Shown piece by piece: positions 25,041 to 34,658 of a stretch of DNA of 64,000 bases (its first letter is position 1; the number at the start of each line of letters is the position of its first letter). This DNA is from Litorimonas cladophorae (lineage in GTDB: Bacteria > Pseudomonadota > Alphaproteobacteria > Caulobacterales > Maricaulaceae), in NCBI RefSeq assembly GCF_014652455.1, contig NZ_BMYV01000002.1:1-64000 (forward strand), read 5' to 3'. The notes below the pieces were generated by a model, which saw only the letters and a list, made by a program, of their open reading frames with translations, did no database searches and was not told where the DNA came from. Both the position numbers and the translations under genes were made by a program.

Positions 25041-26636
25041 TTAGTACCGCAGTCCCACACCGCGTCTACCAATGGGCGAACTTATGACGCATGTTGATAA
25101 ACTTATCAAGAGCAGCAATATCTCAATAAGCTTAATTTTGCTGTTAAATTTCAGAGGTTTAATTAGGGTTGTGTCAATATAGGACACCTCGGGAAACACA
25201 ACTCTACCGTGAATTCGTCCGTAAGGATCAAAAACACCACTGATACCATTCGACGCGGCCCGCACGATGGGGAGCCCCGTTTCAATGGCGCGGTACCGCG
25301 CAATATTGGCGTGTTGGGCTGGGCCAGCGCTGCGGCCGAACCATGCATCATTGGATTGGTTCAGAATAAATTGGGCAGGATTTTTTTCATCGGTAGGCGT
25401 CAAACCGGGAAAGGCGACTTCATAGCACAGCTGCGGAGAGACGCGCGGAAGGCCAGGAAAGTCGATCAGCGTCTTTGTTTTAGCCGGAGAAATGGACGCC
25501 AAATTTGTCGAGATCAGCGGGAATTGTACGTCTTCGAACCAATCCATGAGCGGAATGTGTTCGCCAAACGCGACGAGCTTACGCTTCCGATTGGATCCCG
25601 CGACAGCAGGGACACCGTTTTCATCAAATGTAATCGCAACTGACGCATTATAATATCGCAGACGGCCTTGCTCCATTTCGGTCTGAAGCGAGTTCATCAA
25701 CCACACAGGCGGCGTTGAATCCCCATCCGAAAGCAGCGACCCCATTGCATTCAACAGATCTGGGTCATCCATCGCAGGCCCGCCAAAACCGCGTACCGCG
25801 CCTTCGGGCCAAATCACATGGGTCACATCTTTGATGCCAGGCGATATGCTAGCGCGAATAAATTGGTTGGTGATACCAATGGCCGTGTCGGGCGACATCA
25901 TCTCAGATTGTTTGAACGGGACGGAAACGATCCGCAAGTTAACGTCGTCGTGAAATTCAAGCTGGGCGTTGGCCAGGCGAACATGGCCGATCCCAAAAAT
26001 CGCCACGAGCGGAAGGACGGCGACGGCAAAAGGCCAAATGCGTTTACGCCAAAAAACTGCCTGCCCCAGAGCCGCACTTACAAATAGGACCAAGGCCGAA
26101 AGGCCATAGGCGCCGATCCAGCGCGCCACTTGTGACGGACGTGATCCCGCCTCAAATATATAGGCCGGCAAGTTCCACGGAAATCCACCAAACGCGTTTC
26201 CTCTGGCGATTTCGGCCAAGGTGAATGCCGCTGTAAAGGTCAGGACCGCCAAGACACCCGAGAGGCGCGCGCGCGCGAAAAACGCACCCGCGAGGGCCCA
26301 AAAAAACGCGAGGAGAAACGCGAGGCCCGCCACCATAAAGGGCATCAGTGGGATAAATTCCGGCCCGCGTTCGATGAAGGCAGAACCAACCCAAAATGTG
26401 CCCGCCGCAAAATATCCGACAGCCCACCACAGTGCGACCGAGAAACCCTGACGGCCGGGCCGTTTAGTTTCAGCCACCCATTGCAGTCTTGCAAAAAGAA
26501 TAGCGAAAGAGGCGATGGTTACTGGCCAAAAGTGAAATGGCGCGTGACCTAAAACCGCGATGGCCCCTAAAATAAGGCCGAGAGCTCGTCCAGTCCACCC
26601 TTGCGAACGCAGTATAAGGGGAACGTGCATGGACAA
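25041..26636 (-). CDS. lnt: Apolipoprotein N-acyltransferase
   Basis: A 531-residue inner-membrane enzyme that adds the third acyl chain to the N-terminal cysteine of lipoproteins. The N-terminal half has about six to seven membrane helices. The periplasmic nitrilase-like domain carries the catalytic set: Glu in VIWPEGAVRG, Lys in NRKRKLVAFGEH and Cys in SPQLCYEVAFP. A last transmembrane helix lies near the C-terminus. It is seven bases downstream of the corC-like gene, so the two are very likely one transcript. It would mature the many lipoproteins encoded in this window. Confidence 0.94.
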   Translation of the reverse strand: MSMHVPLILRSQGWTGRALGLILGAIAVLGHAPFHFWPVTIASFAILFARLQWVAETKRPGRQGFSVALWWAVGYFAAGTFWVGSAFIERGPEFIPLMPFMVAGLAFLLAFFWALAGAFFARARLSGVLAVLTFTAAFTLAEIARGNAFGGFPWNLPAYIFEAGSRPSQVARWIGAYGLSALVLFVSAALGQAVFWRKRIWPFAVAVLPLVAIFGIGHVRLANAQLEFHDDVNLRIVSVPFKQSEMMSPDTAIGITNQFIRASISPGIKDVTHVIWPEGAVRGFGGPAMDDPDLLNAMGSLLSDGDSTPPVWLMNSLQTEMEQGRLRYYNASVAITFDENGVPAVAGSNRKRKLVAFGEHIPLMDWFEDVQFPLISTNLASISPAKTKTLIDFPGLPRVSPQLCYEVAFPGLTPTDEKNPAQFILNQSNDAWFGRSAGPAQHANIARYRAIETGLPIVRAASNGISGVFDPYGRIHGRVVFPEVSYIDTTLIKPLKFNSKIKLIEILLLLISLSTCVISSPIGRRGVGLRY

Positions 26637-26643
26637 CCTGCCT

Positions 26644-27612
26644 CTACTGGCCCGTGGGCGCAGGCGTTGCGGGCGCGTCGCTAGGCTTTTCTGGCTTCAG
26701 CACCGGGGCTTCGTCTTTGCCTGAGGCTTTTTTACCCGGCTTCACATCCGTGACGGGTTTACGCTTAGCGTCCGATATTCGCAGGCGTTTCACGCGCCGC
26801 GTATCAGCATCCATGACCTCAAATTCCAGACCTGACGCATGCTTTATAATTTCACCGCGTTCAGGTACGCGACCCGCCAAAGTAAAGATCAATCCGCCAA
26901 GTGTGTCGACGCCATCTTCTTCGTCTGGGGTTGCGAAATCCCGACCGAGGGCTTTTTCGAAATCATCAATGTGAATACGCGCATCGGCTTCCCAGATAGA
27001 ACGCCCGCTTGTGCCCGTCACGATTTGGACTTCGGGCTCGACTTCGTCATGTTCATCATCAATGTCGCCAACAATCGTCTCGATCAGATCTTCGATTGTA
27101 ACAATGCCATCGGTTCCGCCATATTCATCGACGACAATCGCCATATGAATCCGACGCCCCTGCATCTTGCGCAGCAGATCCTGCGCCAACATGGAGGGCG
27201 GGACGAAGAGCACTTCGCGCTTAATATATTGTAGCACTTTTTTGTCAGGATAGGTCTTATTCGTGCGACCCTTTGCATCCAACAACAGGTAAGGCAGCAA
27301 ATCCTTGATATGGACCATGCCTGTTGGCTCATCGAGGGTTTCTTTATAAACAGGCAAGCGCGAGTGACCCGCGGCCTTAAAGGCATCGGATAAATCTTTC
27401 AGCTTGCAGGAGCTTTCAACAGCGACAATGTCGGCGCGCGGCACCATGACATCATCAACGCGCAAGCGGTGGAACCGCTCTGCGGCTGTGACCATCCGTT
27501 TTTCGGAGAGGTCAGAGGCATGTGGTGTGACCGCGACATGCGGCGCTTGACGTTTCAGGAGGTCGCGAAGGCGACGCTTGGGGGGTGCCTGTAATGGGCT
27601 TTCTTCGGTCAT
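26644..27612 (-). CDS. CorC/TlyC-type protein with tandem CBS domains
   Basis: A 322-residue cytoplasmic protein with a CBS pair (about residues 58-185, from [16 protein letters not shown] to [18 protein letters not shown]) and a C-terminal CorC/HlyC domain (about 205-285). There are no membrane helices, as in E. coli CorC/YbeX, a protein linked to magnesium export and ribosome upkeep. The tail is Lys/Pro/Ala-rich. It belongs to the conserved run phoH–ybeY–corC–lnt. It is often called a haemolysin, which is probably misleading. Confidence 0.9.
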   Translation of the reverse strand: MTEESPLQAPPKRRLRDLLKRQAPHVAVTPHASDLSEKRMVTAAERFHRLRVDDVMVPRADIVAVESSCKLKDLSDAFKAAGHSRLPVYKETLDEPTGMVHIKDLLPYLLLDAKGRTNKTYPDKKVLQYIKREVLFVPPSMLAQDLLRKMQGRRIHMAIVVDEYGGTDGIVTIEDLIETIVGDIDDEHDEVEPEVQIVTGTSGRSIWEADARIHIDDFEKALGRDFATPDEEDGVDTLGGLIFTLAGRVPERGEIIKHASGLEFEVMDADTRRVKRLRISDAKRKPVTDVKPGKKASGKDEAPVLKPEKPSDAPATPAPTGQ

Positions 27613-27619
27613 AATAAAA

Positions 27620-28066
27620 TTATTCGTCGTTTACCTGATAGGGGTTGTCAATGCCAAGCGTGGCCAGTGCCGCGATTTCAATGGATTCCATCTCTGCGGC
27701 CGTATCATCCGTCAGATGATCAAAGCCTTGCAGATGCAGCCATCCGTGAATCAGCAAATGCGTAAAATGCGCCTCAAATGAAACGGCTTTTCCAGCCGCT
27801 TCGCGCAGCAGAGTTTCATGCGCAAGAACAATGTCGCCCAGTAACATGCCATCTTGCGGGAAAGAGAGTACATTTGTTGAGGCGTCTTTGCCGCGATAGT
27901 CGCGGTTTAGAACCCGCACCTGCGCATCATCCGACAACACAACGGAAAGCTCGCCGATACGCGGGGCCTCAAACTGATCTGACACCGCCTCAACCGCGCG
28001 CGCAATCAAGCCTTCACACGCAGGCCAGCCCTCGGATTGAATAGCAATGTCGATAGACGCGTTCAT
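27620..28066 (-). CDS. ybeY: Endoribonuclease YbeY
   Basis: A 148-residue single-strand RNase needed for 16S rRNA 3' maturation and ribosome quality control. The zinc-binding signature HX3HX5H is seen as HLLIHGWLHLQGFDH near the C-terminus. The ATG at 28066 is chosen over a GTG eight codons earlier because it matches the usual short N-terminus. It lies seven bases before the corC-like gene, within one operon. Confidence 0.94.
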   Translation of the reverse strand: MNASIDIAIQSEGWPACEGLIARAVEAVSDQFEAPRIGELSVVLSDDAQVRVLNRDYRGKDASTNVLSFPQDGMLLGDIVLAHETLLREAAGKAVSFEAHFTHLLIHGWLHLQGFDHLTDDTAAEMESIEIAALATLGIDNPYQVNDE

Positions 28067-28168
28067 GGGCGGGCGCTTACAAGGTTCCACGGCGATGGGG
28101 AAGTGTGGCGTACAGGGATTAAGTTCACGAAGACGGCTTTAAAACGACGGACCTCAGGGAGAATTCAG

Positions 28169-29119
28169 CTAGTCCTTCGGTCCTTTTTCATAGGCGTTGA
28201 CAATTTTCCCGACCAGCGGATGACGGACGACATCACTGGCGAGGAATTTAATCTGTTCAATGCCTTTAATACCCTCAAGAATACCGAGCGCATGTGCCAA
28301 ACCAGAAGTCTGCCCACGCGGTAAATCGGTCTGCGTCGGATCACCTGTCACCGCATATTTGGCGCGTTCACCCAATCGCGTCAGCACCATTTTCATTTGC
28401 GGAATTGTCGCGTTTTGCGCTTCGTCAATGACCACGAAAGCATCAGACAGAGTTCGCCCGCGCATAAAGGCCAGCGGTGCGATTTCGATATCCCCCGTCG
28501 CGCGTCGGCGATCGACTTCATCCTTGCCCAGCACCATATGCAGAGCGTCCCAAATGGGTTGCATGTAGGGGTCGACCTTTTCGTTTAGATCACCGGGCAG
28601 AAAGCCGAGCCTTTCGCCCGCTTCTACCGCAGGACGACAGGCGATAAATTTTGTTATTTCGCCACGTGCCAAAAGTGACGCGCCATAGGCTGTTGCCAAA
28701 AATGTTTTGCCTGTACCTGCGGGACCGACACCGAATGTGATGGTTTGTTCGCGCATCGCGTGAATGAATTTTTCCTGACGCGGAGTCTTTGGAACAATCG
28801 GACTGCGGCGCGGAAATGGGATGATCGCATCTGTCGTCGCGGCTTTGACTTTACCTTTGCCCATCGCGCGGATCAGGGCGCGAATATCGGACGGTCCGCA
28901 AGGCCAGCCGCGCTCCAGGCGTTGGTAGATTTCTTTGACCAACTCACCCGCACGCGCCACGGACGGACCATCGCCATTAATATGGACGGCGGACCCGGGG
29001 GCTTCGATATAAACACCAAAGGCATCTTCGATCAGGGCCAAGTTCGCATGGTTGGACCCACACAAACGCCGCACCAAATCGACATCATCAAATTCAAATA
29101 TTTCAGTCTGTTTGCTCAT
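28169..29119 (-). CDS. phoH: PhoH-like ATPase (YbeZ)
   Basis: A 316-residue P-loop protein. Walker A is GPAGTGKT, and Walker B lies in FVVIDEAQN. The N-terminal KH-like portion ahead of the ATPase domain is as in YbeZ, which works with YbeY in rRNA processing. The ATG at 29119 (MSKQTE) is preferred to a TTG 51 bases upstream. In related genomes this gene directly follows miaB; here about 5.5 kb of accessory DNA separates them. Confidence 0.93.
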   Translation of the reverse strand: MSKQTEIFEFDDVDLVRRLCGSNHANLALIEDAFGVYIEAPGSAVHINGDGPSVARAGELVKEIYQRLERGWPCGPSDIRALIRAMGKGKVKAATTDAIIPFPRRSPIVPKTPRQEKFIHAMREQTITFGVGPAGTGKTFLATAYGASLLARGEITKFIACRPAVEAGERLGFLPGDLNEKVDPYMQPIWDALHMVLGKDEVDRRRATGDIEIAPLAFMRGRTLSDAFVVIDEAQNATIPQMKMVLTRLGERAKYAVTGDPTQTDLPRGQTSGLAHALGILEGIKGIEQIKFLASDVVRHPLVGKIVNAYEKGPKD

Positions 29120-29176
29120 GGACGATAGATAGGCGGTGTTGGAGTGGATTGCGAGGAATGATGACCTCAAAACCCA

Positions 29177-30187
29177 CTAATTCGGCCAATAGATTCTCGT
29201 CAGTGGTATAAGCTCCCTCGTTTTTGCGTCCAAAGCTTCGTAATCTGCCAAAATCAATTCCGTTAATTCAGAAAGCGTGAGTAGTTTTAGAGGGTATCTG
29301 GATCGTTCTGCTTCATACCTCGCTTCCTTAGTAAAACCCCCTGTGCTGACGTAGAGGCATTTGTCTCCGTCTTGGCGCCCCCCCAAAAATGCGCGGATTT
29401 CTGATGCACCCATAGATGTACTGGCTCGGTGTTTTACTTCGACAATTATTCTTGGGTCGCTAAAGCCGAGCCCATCTGGAGATGCGATGATATCTTTTCC
29501 TCTGTCAGGACCTTTTGGGCTGACATCCGTCTTGTAACCCATGCCGCGTAATACGCCTGCTACGACTTCCTGCATATCTTCCCAACTTAACCGTACCAAC
29601 TTATCTGCAATGATATCAGCAGCACGAGTTTCGATGGCTTCAAGAGTAAATGCGATGTCATCTTCCGTATCATTCTCATTGTCTCGCGGCTCGACCGATT
29701 TACCTACAGGAGGCTCGCCAGCTGATGTATCAAGCAAGTCGCGCATTGCGTGATCAGGGATCTTGAAAAGTGTGCTGATCGCACCCAAGGAATTTTTTGT
29801 TCGAGGTAGTAAATCGTCACGGGCGACTTCCAATGTCCAGTCTACTGAAATTATATTTCCATGATCGTCATGCTCAAAACTATCATTGAAACGATAGCCT
29901 CCTTTTGATTTTCCGATTTTATAAATGCGTTGCGACGGATCATACGTAACGATGTAGTCATTGGTCTGGATAACCTTGGCAAACCGATGAAGTTGTCCAG
30001 CGGACATAATGACTCGGTTTGGGTGCCAATCTGGCCACTGTTTTGCCACTTTCTCTCGAAGGGTTTCAACCGTGTCTTCTGGCAAGATTGCCCCTAAGTC
30101 TCTCCAGCCGATAGAGGCTATTCCTTCATCAACAAATTTATCGAAAAGGACTCCTTTGGTTCCAGCTCTGATCATCCACCCAATCAT
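29177..30187 (-). CDS. Mrr-type restriction endonuclease, orphan
   Basis: A 336-residue protein. Its C-terminal half is the Mrr catalytic domain of the PD-(D/E)XK fold: GPDRGKD with Asp at about 232, then VEVK with Glu at about 250 and Lys at about 252. Mrr-like enzymes cut DNA carrying foreign methylation (type IV restriction). The N-terminal 120 residues (MIGWMIRAG…) are like the N-domain of other restriction-system proteins. GGAGA six bases before the ATG at 30187 settles the start. No methyltransferase or specificity gene is adjacent. It could act in defence or as a stress-responsive nuclease. Confidence 0.85.
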   Translation of the reverse strand: MIGWMIRAGTKGVLFDKFVDEGIASIGWRDLGAILPEDTVETLREKVAKQWPDWHPNRVIMSAGQLHRFAKVIQTNDYIVTYDPSQRIYKIGKSKGGYRFNDSFEHDDHGNIISVDWTLEVARDDLLPRTKNSLGAISTLFKIPDHAMRDLLDTSAGEPPVGKSVEPRDNENDTEDDIAFTLEAIETRAADIIADKLVRLSWEDMQEVVAGVLRGMGYKTDVSPKGPDRGKDIIASPDGLGFSDPRIIVEVKHRASTSMGASEIRAFLGGRQDGDKCLYVSTGGFTKEARYEAERSRYPLKLLTLSELTELILADYEALDAKTRELIPLTRIYWPN

Positions 30188-30310
30188 ATGCTCTCCATGT
30201 ATTCTTTTATTTTCACCTTCGGCCAAACTGGAAGCCGACCAAAATCGATGAGCAGGGGCAAGCCTATGATACAATCAACTCGCTCATAACGTTACTCTGC
30301 GAAACGTGCA

Positions 30311-30324
30311 CGTTGACGTCAACG
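30311..30324. promoter_or_regulatory. Perfect 14-base palindrome upstream of the AbgT gene
   Basis: CGTTGACGTCAACG reads the same on both strands. It lies between the divergent Mrr and AbgT genes, 91 bases before the AbgT start. It has the form of a binding site for a dimeric repressor, possibly of the LacI or GntR kind. Confidence 0.5.
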
Positions 30325-30415
30325 CGTATCATGTCAAAAACGCACTTAACCCTTGCCTTCATTGCCCACTCCAATTTAGGCAAGACGCTACTCCTTTCAC
30401 ATTTGAGAGATAGAC

Positions 30416-32074
30416 ATGGCCGACCCCAAAACACCCGAACCCGCCGCCACGCCCGCCAAAGACCCTGCGAAAGGGTTTCTGGGTTGGGTTGAACGGACAG
30501 GTAACAAATTGCCTGATCCTGTTTTCTTGTTTTTCTATCTGATTATCATCTTGATCGTGATTTCTGTCATTGTTGCCATGACGGGCGGGTCGGCGACATT
30601 AAGTGACCAAGTGTTGGGTGGAATGCCCGAAAGCCAGAAGAACCGTTTTAGTATCGGTGCGGATGGCGTTATTCCTGGGATGAGCTTGCTCTCAGGAGAA
30701 AACATCGCGCGCCTTTGGGTCGAGATGCCCAAAACCTTCACCCATTTTCATCCACTCGGTTATGTCCTCGTCGTGATGCTGGGTGCGGGTGTCGCAGAGC
30801 GCTCTGGTCTCTTTGCTAGCGCTATGCGGGCCGCGGTCAGAAAAGCGCCTTTATTTTTACTCACACCCGTCGTTGCGCTCGTCGCGATGGTTGGCAATCA
30901 CGCCGCGGATGCAGCCTATGTGGTCCTTATCCCATTGGCGGGCGTTTTATTCGCCAGCGCAGGACGCCATCCATTGGCGGGCATCGCAGCAGCGTTTGCG
31001 GGCGTCTCTGGCGGGTTTTCAGCCAATGTTGCGCCGGGCCAACTGGATGCATTGCTTTACGGAATTACCGAAGAAGCGGGTGAGATTCTTGTCGCGGGCT
31101 ACGACGCCAATATCGCGGGCAACACCTATTTCATCATGGCACTTCTCGTGATTTATCTACCGCTGATCTGGTACGTGACGGATAAAATCATCGAACCACG
31201 TCTCGGCAAATGGGTCGCTGACGGTGAAAATGCGAGCTATGCCGAAGAAGATAAGCCCCTCACGGACAAGCAAAGAAAAGGCCTCCGCATGGCGGGGCTT
31301 GCCGTAATCGGTGTTGTTGCGATGTGGCTCTTTATGACTTTCGGTCCGGGCACGCCGCTGATTAATGAAGCCGCCTGTCCGACAGACTTGGCGGCCGCAG
31401 GTGAGTGTAGCTCTGTTGCGAACTACTCGGATTTCTTCAAATCACTGGTCGCAGGATTTCTTGTTCTATTCCTCGCCTCAGGTTGGGCTTATGGCAAAGC
31501 AGCGGGCACGATCAAAGATCACCGCGACCTCGTTAATATGATGAGTGAGGCCATGAAGGACATGGGGTATTATCTCGTCCTTGCATTTGCCGCCGCACAT
31601 TTTGTTGCCATGTTTAGCTGGTCAAACTTAGGGCTGATTTCGGCGGTGCATGGGGCCAACGCCATTGAGTCCAGTGGATTGCCATTGCCGATTTTGCTGG
31701 GATTGATCGTGATCTTCTCCGCGCTCATCAACCTATTTGTTGGCAGTGCGTCTGCGAAATGGGCGTTACTCGCGCCTATCATGGTGCCAATGCTGATGTT
31801 GCTCGGGATTAGTCCTGACGGCGCGACGGCCGTGTATCGCGTGGGTGACGGTGCAACCAATATCATTACGCCATTGATGGTCTACTTCCCGCTGATCCTT
31901 GTCTTTGCCCGCCGCTGGCAGAAGGATTTTGGTCTCGGTAGCCTCACCGCTATGATGATTCCCTATTCGATTTGGATGCTGATCACGGGCGTCATCCTCG
32001 TCGTGGCTTGGGCTTATCTCGGCTTTGATTTGGGACCAGGCGCGCCAATGGCCTACACACTGCCGGGTCAGTAG
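30416..32074 (+). CDS. AbgT-family transporter
   Basis: A 552-residue inner-membrane protein with about nine to eleven membrane helices. Family hallmarks include GNHAADAAYVVLIPLAG (about 160-176), AGVSGGFSAN (about 195-204) and the late segment GDGATNIITPLMVYFP. AbgT takes up p-aminobenzoyl-glutamate, and the homologue MtrF exports antimetabolites such as sulfonamides. Which activity applies here cannot be read from sequence. No abgA or abgB peptidase gene lies nearby. It sits inside the block that separates miaB from phoH. Confidence 0.92.
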   Translation: MADPKTPEPAATPAKDPAKGFLGWVERTGNKLPDPVFLFFYLIIILIVISVIVAMTGGSATLSDQVLGGMPESQKNRFSIGADGVIPGMSLLSGENIARLWVEMPKTFTHFHPLGYVLVVMLGAGVAERSGLFASAMRAAVRKAPLFLLTPVVALVAMVGNHAADAAYVVLIPLAGVLFASAGRHPLAGIAAAFAGVSGGFSANVAPGQLDALLYGITEEAGEILVAGYDANIAGNTYFIMALLVIYLPLIWYVTDKIIEPRLGKWVADGENASYAEEDKPLTDKQRKGLRMAGLAVIGVVAMWLFMTFGPGTPLINEAACPTDLAAAGECSSVANYSDFFKSLVAGFLVLFLASGWAYGKAAGTIKDHRDLVNMMSEAMKDMGYYLVLAFAAAHFVAMFSWSNLGLISAVHGANAIESSGLPLPILLGLIVIFSALINLFVGSASAKWALLAPIMVPMLMLLGISPDGATAVYRVGDGATNIITPLMVYFPLILVFARRWQKDFGLGSLTAMMIPYSIWMLITGVILVVAWAYLGFDLGPGAPMAYTLPGQ

Positions 32075-32206
32075 AAACCCCGGCTGTCGCCCCGCTGTCA
32101 GCGAGGTGGCGGGTCAATGTCATAGGACTGACGCCCTGCTTTCCTTGTCTGTCTGCCGCGCAGCGATATGCTGTGGGCAGGCAAAAATGTGAAAGGCTGT
32201 CGAACA

Positions 32207-32656
32207 ATGGATATTGATACAGAGAAATTAAAGCGCTGGCGCGAAGAACGGTTTTGGTCGCAAGAGCACCTCGCGGACCTGTCAGGCATCGCGCTGCGGA
32301 CGGTTCAACGCATCGAAAATGGCGGCAACGCGTCACGTGAATCCATCACGGCTTTGGCGGCGGCCTATAATGTCGACGCAGCGGCGCTGACCTTTGCCCC
32401 CGAAGATATTGCGGCGGAAGCGGCGAAGCAAAAGATCGAAAAATCGAAATCTGCGCTTCACCTCTCGTTCTTTATTGTTGCCGCTAGTTGGGCGTTTGTG
32501 TTGATCGTCTTTGCAGGCATCAGCCTGTCCGATGGTCCGGGCGGCGATAATATGACGGTCCCCGCGATCTGGATGACCGTCGGCATGGCAGGCCACGGAC
32601 TGGCGGTTGTGATTGTGGAATTAGTCGCGCGATTTGGCGCGGCAAGGGAAGGCTGA
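32207..32656 (+). CDS. XRE regulator with two C-terminal membrane helices
   Basis: A 149-residue protein: an N-terminal helix-turn-helix (about residues 5-60, with WSQEHLADLSGIALRTVQRIE as the core), a short basic linker, then two hydrophobic helices (about 86-107 and 118-140), as in the 2TM regulator family. It should be a membrane-tethered DNA-binding protein. The ATG at 32207 follows AAAGG at suitable distance; an upstream frame extension lacks support. Its target is unknown. Confidence 0.82.
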   Translation: MDIDTEKLKRWREERFWSQEHLADLSGIALRTVQRIENGGNASRESITALAAAYNVDAAALTFAPEDIAAEAAKQKIEKSKSALHLSFFIVAASWAFVLIVFAGISLSDGPGGDNMTVPAIWMTVGMAGHGLAVVIVELVARFGAAREG

Positions 32657-32685
32657 TTTGAAAACCATATTTAGCAATCAAAAAA

Positions 32686-33393
32686 CTATCTTAACCCTCG
32701 TTTTCGACCAGCTTTGCCACGCGCTCGATTTCGGTTAGGACGGCTAGCTTTGAAAAATGTATGCTCGCTCTCTTTGGCTATCAGCCAGTCTAAAACCAGT
32801 TTAGAGGTTTCAATTGGAACATCATCCCAATAGGGCCCCCTGACGCGCCCTTCTCTTCGAATATGTTTCCATGAGCAACTAAAAATGTGCTTTATCGTCA
32901 TTTCAGGAAGGGAATCTATTAAGTCCAAATAACGCACCTTATCCATATCGGTGAAAGAGATCGCGCATAACCAATCACCGATTTCGGAATAATCACCATA
33001 AGAGGCTAAGGTCGTAACAATCTCAAATATCAGGTCGTCGACAGATTTAAATTGCACGCTCGACCAATTTGTAAAATTCGATGTGCCGAGGCGAACACCT
33101 ATAATATGCGTGTCCAAATTTACGCAAATACCTTCATCTTTAGATTTCGTACCCTGTAACTTTAGGTCCAGAATTCTGGGTATGAAGTATTTAAAGTCAC
33201 AGTCGTCCTTATCGAGATGAAAGGCATGCCAAAGATATGTTGATAAGAGACCATCAGAGAGCTCGTGCAAGTTTTTTCTCAGAAGTGTACCGACTTCACC
33301 CTCTGTCAAACAGCACCCAGCACGACAACCTGGAATTTGAGTGGGGCGGGGTACATTTGAAAATGCACTGTAGAGATTTTCGACTTTGATCAT
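32686..33393 (-). CDS. Uncharacterised protein with a Cys-rich N-terminus and a DFKYFIPRILDL-like motif
   Basis: A 235-residue soluble protein. It has PGCRAGCCL (about residues 21-29) and a segment DCDFKYFIPRILDLK near 65-79. From memory, a widespread but unnamed family, common in actinobacteria, shares the pattern Cys-x-x-Cys, then Leu-Ser…Leu, then DF+(H/Y)FLPRxLEL. This looks like a divergent member. The C-terminus is strongly basic. The ATG at 33393 is chosen over an upstream TTG. The gene is A/T-rich (24 G/C in the 60 bases 33121-33180), which suggests recent gain. Confidence 0.6.
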   Translation of the reverse strand: MIKVENLYSAFSNVPRPTQIPGCRAGCCLTEGEVGTLLRKNLHELSDGLLSTYLWHAFHLDKDDCDFKYFIPRILDLKLQGTKSKDEGICVNLDTHIIGVRLGTSNFTNWSSVQFKSVDDLIFEIVTTLASYGDYSEIGDWLCAISFTDMDKVRYLDLIDSLPEMTIKHIFSCSWKHIRREGRVRGPYWDDVPIETSKLVLDWLIAKESEHTFFKASRPNRNRARGKAGRKRGLR

Positions 33394-33463
33394 GCCTGAG
33401 TTAGTATGCAACAGGTTTGAAAAATGGGTAAAGTTCAAACCTGATATAACAATTCAAACCTAA

Positions 33464-33525
33464 GCCAAAACCCCAACCAAACTATTCCGCCCCGCTTCTA
33501 AAATCTTCACGTGTATAATCGGTCG
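33464..33525 (-). pseudogene. Relic copy of the miaB 3' end
   Basis: These bases match the 3' end of miaB at 34719-34780: 17 identical, one mismatch, 17 identical, then weaker similarity. Read on the minus strand it gives [17 protein letters not shown] and a stop, against [19 protein letters not shown] in MiaB. Two membrane-protein genes lie between the copies. Confidence 0.75.
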
Positions 33526-33545
33526 TGCCGAACATGAAAACGCAC

Positions 33546-34151
33546 CTAATCATCGCATCGCTCTATTTTCATAGCTTCGGAATAATAGGGTTCGAAATAA
33601 CCTGTCTGGCCTGGTTTGAGTCTCGGCTTAACATATAGGCTTTGATGGGTCGAAACACGTATGCGGTCACCCACGGTCATGCCACAACGAAAACCATTGC
33701 ATCTGTTTCCCCCCTTCACCGTGAGTAAGCCCGCATTTGTTTTGATCCGTACCTTTCCGACATGGAACCAGATTGCCTCTCTATGATGTGGGGGGAAGTG
33801 CCAAAACGTCCAAGGTTTTACATCTAACTGACGAGAATTAGCGTTAGAGCCTATCGATCCGAATTCGATCTGTTGACGCGAGACATTGCCAATCATCACA
33901 ACCTTTCCATCATCCCGAGAGAGGGCTTGCATGTCAGCGCGGTCCGTATTGACGCCGTCAAAATGAAGAATAGCGAAAAGTAACAGGATTGGCCCGTAGA
34001 GCCATTGAATTGTTGCGTCGCCATCCTGCAAGGATTGATAAGTAAAAAACACGCCGAGGGCAGCCAAAATAAATGAAAGTGTAATCGCAGACGGCCACAA
34101 CACCGCTGTATCATGGACGACTTGAATATTCTCGCACCAGGGTTTTTCCAT
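33546..34151 (-). CDS. Membrane protein of unknown function
   Basis: A 201-residue protein with two predicted membrane helices near the N-terminus (about 18-40 and 48-65), followed by a soluble beta-rich domain of about 130 residues containing several Trp and His residues and two Cys (in GNRCNGFRCG). No family is recognised. It lies with the next gene between the true miaB end and its partial copy. The two are 51 bases apart on the same strand. Confidence 0.6.
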   Translation of the reverse strand: MEKPWCENIQVVHDTAVLWPSAITLSFILAALGVFFTYQSLQDGDATIQWLYGPILLLFAILHFDGVNTDRADMQALSRDDGKVVMIGNVSRQQIEFGSIGSNANSRQLDVKPWTFWHFPPHHREAIWFHVGKVRIKTNAGLLTVKGGNRCNGFRCGMTVGDRIRVSTHQSLYVKPRLKPGQTGYFEPYYSEAMKIERCDD

Positions 34152-34202
34152 AGGGATTGGTTAGAGCAGAACGGTTAAGTTGAGTTAAACTTGAAGGGTC
34201 TA

Positions 34203-34658
34203 TTATTTCGGGGTTATCAACATCGACCTAGACAATCTACCGCGTGAATATGCTTTTAATTTCTGGGTCTGTTGGGGAGAAAACGCACGACTGGGTATCC
34301 ATCTGTACCCGTTGGGTCGGCCTTCCACTACAATGCCTTTCCGCAAAAACCGAATACGACGTATCTGTTCCCAACGCATTTCAACGACACGTCCAGTTTT
34401 ATCGCGCAAAGTCGCACCCTCAGGCGTGAAGGTCCAAGAGTCAGGCTTGAGCCTTGCGTGCCCCGCAAGCGTCGCAACAATGACAACAAAACAAATTCCG
34501 ACAAAGACTATAATAGAGAACTGTGCTGCAAAGATGAGTAGCGGCCATAGACTTCGGACACCCGCCACAAAGAAGAGTATGTTTGTCGAGAAAAATATTA
34601 CGGAAGCAGCACTAACGGCCCCCATCAATAATTTTCGTCCATAGAACAGGGCGTGCAT
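34203..34658 (-). CDS. YcxB-like small membrane protein
   Basis: A 151-residue protein with two membrane helices (about 10-32 and 37-62) and a C-terminal domain of about 75 residues (WTFTPEGATLRDKTG…RRIRFLRKGIVVE…WIPSRAFS). This fits the PH-like YcxB C-terminal domain pattern. The function of that family is not established. It lies directly downstream of miaB on the same strand (53 bases). Confidence 0.7.
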   Translation of the reverse strand: MHALFYGRKLLMGAVSAASVIFFSTNILFFVAGVRSLWPLLIFAAQFSIIVFVGICFVVIVATLAGHARLKPDSWTFTPEGATLRDKTGRVVEMRWEQIRRIRFLRKGIVVEGRPNGYRWIPSRAFSPQQTQKLKAYSRGRLSRSMLITPK

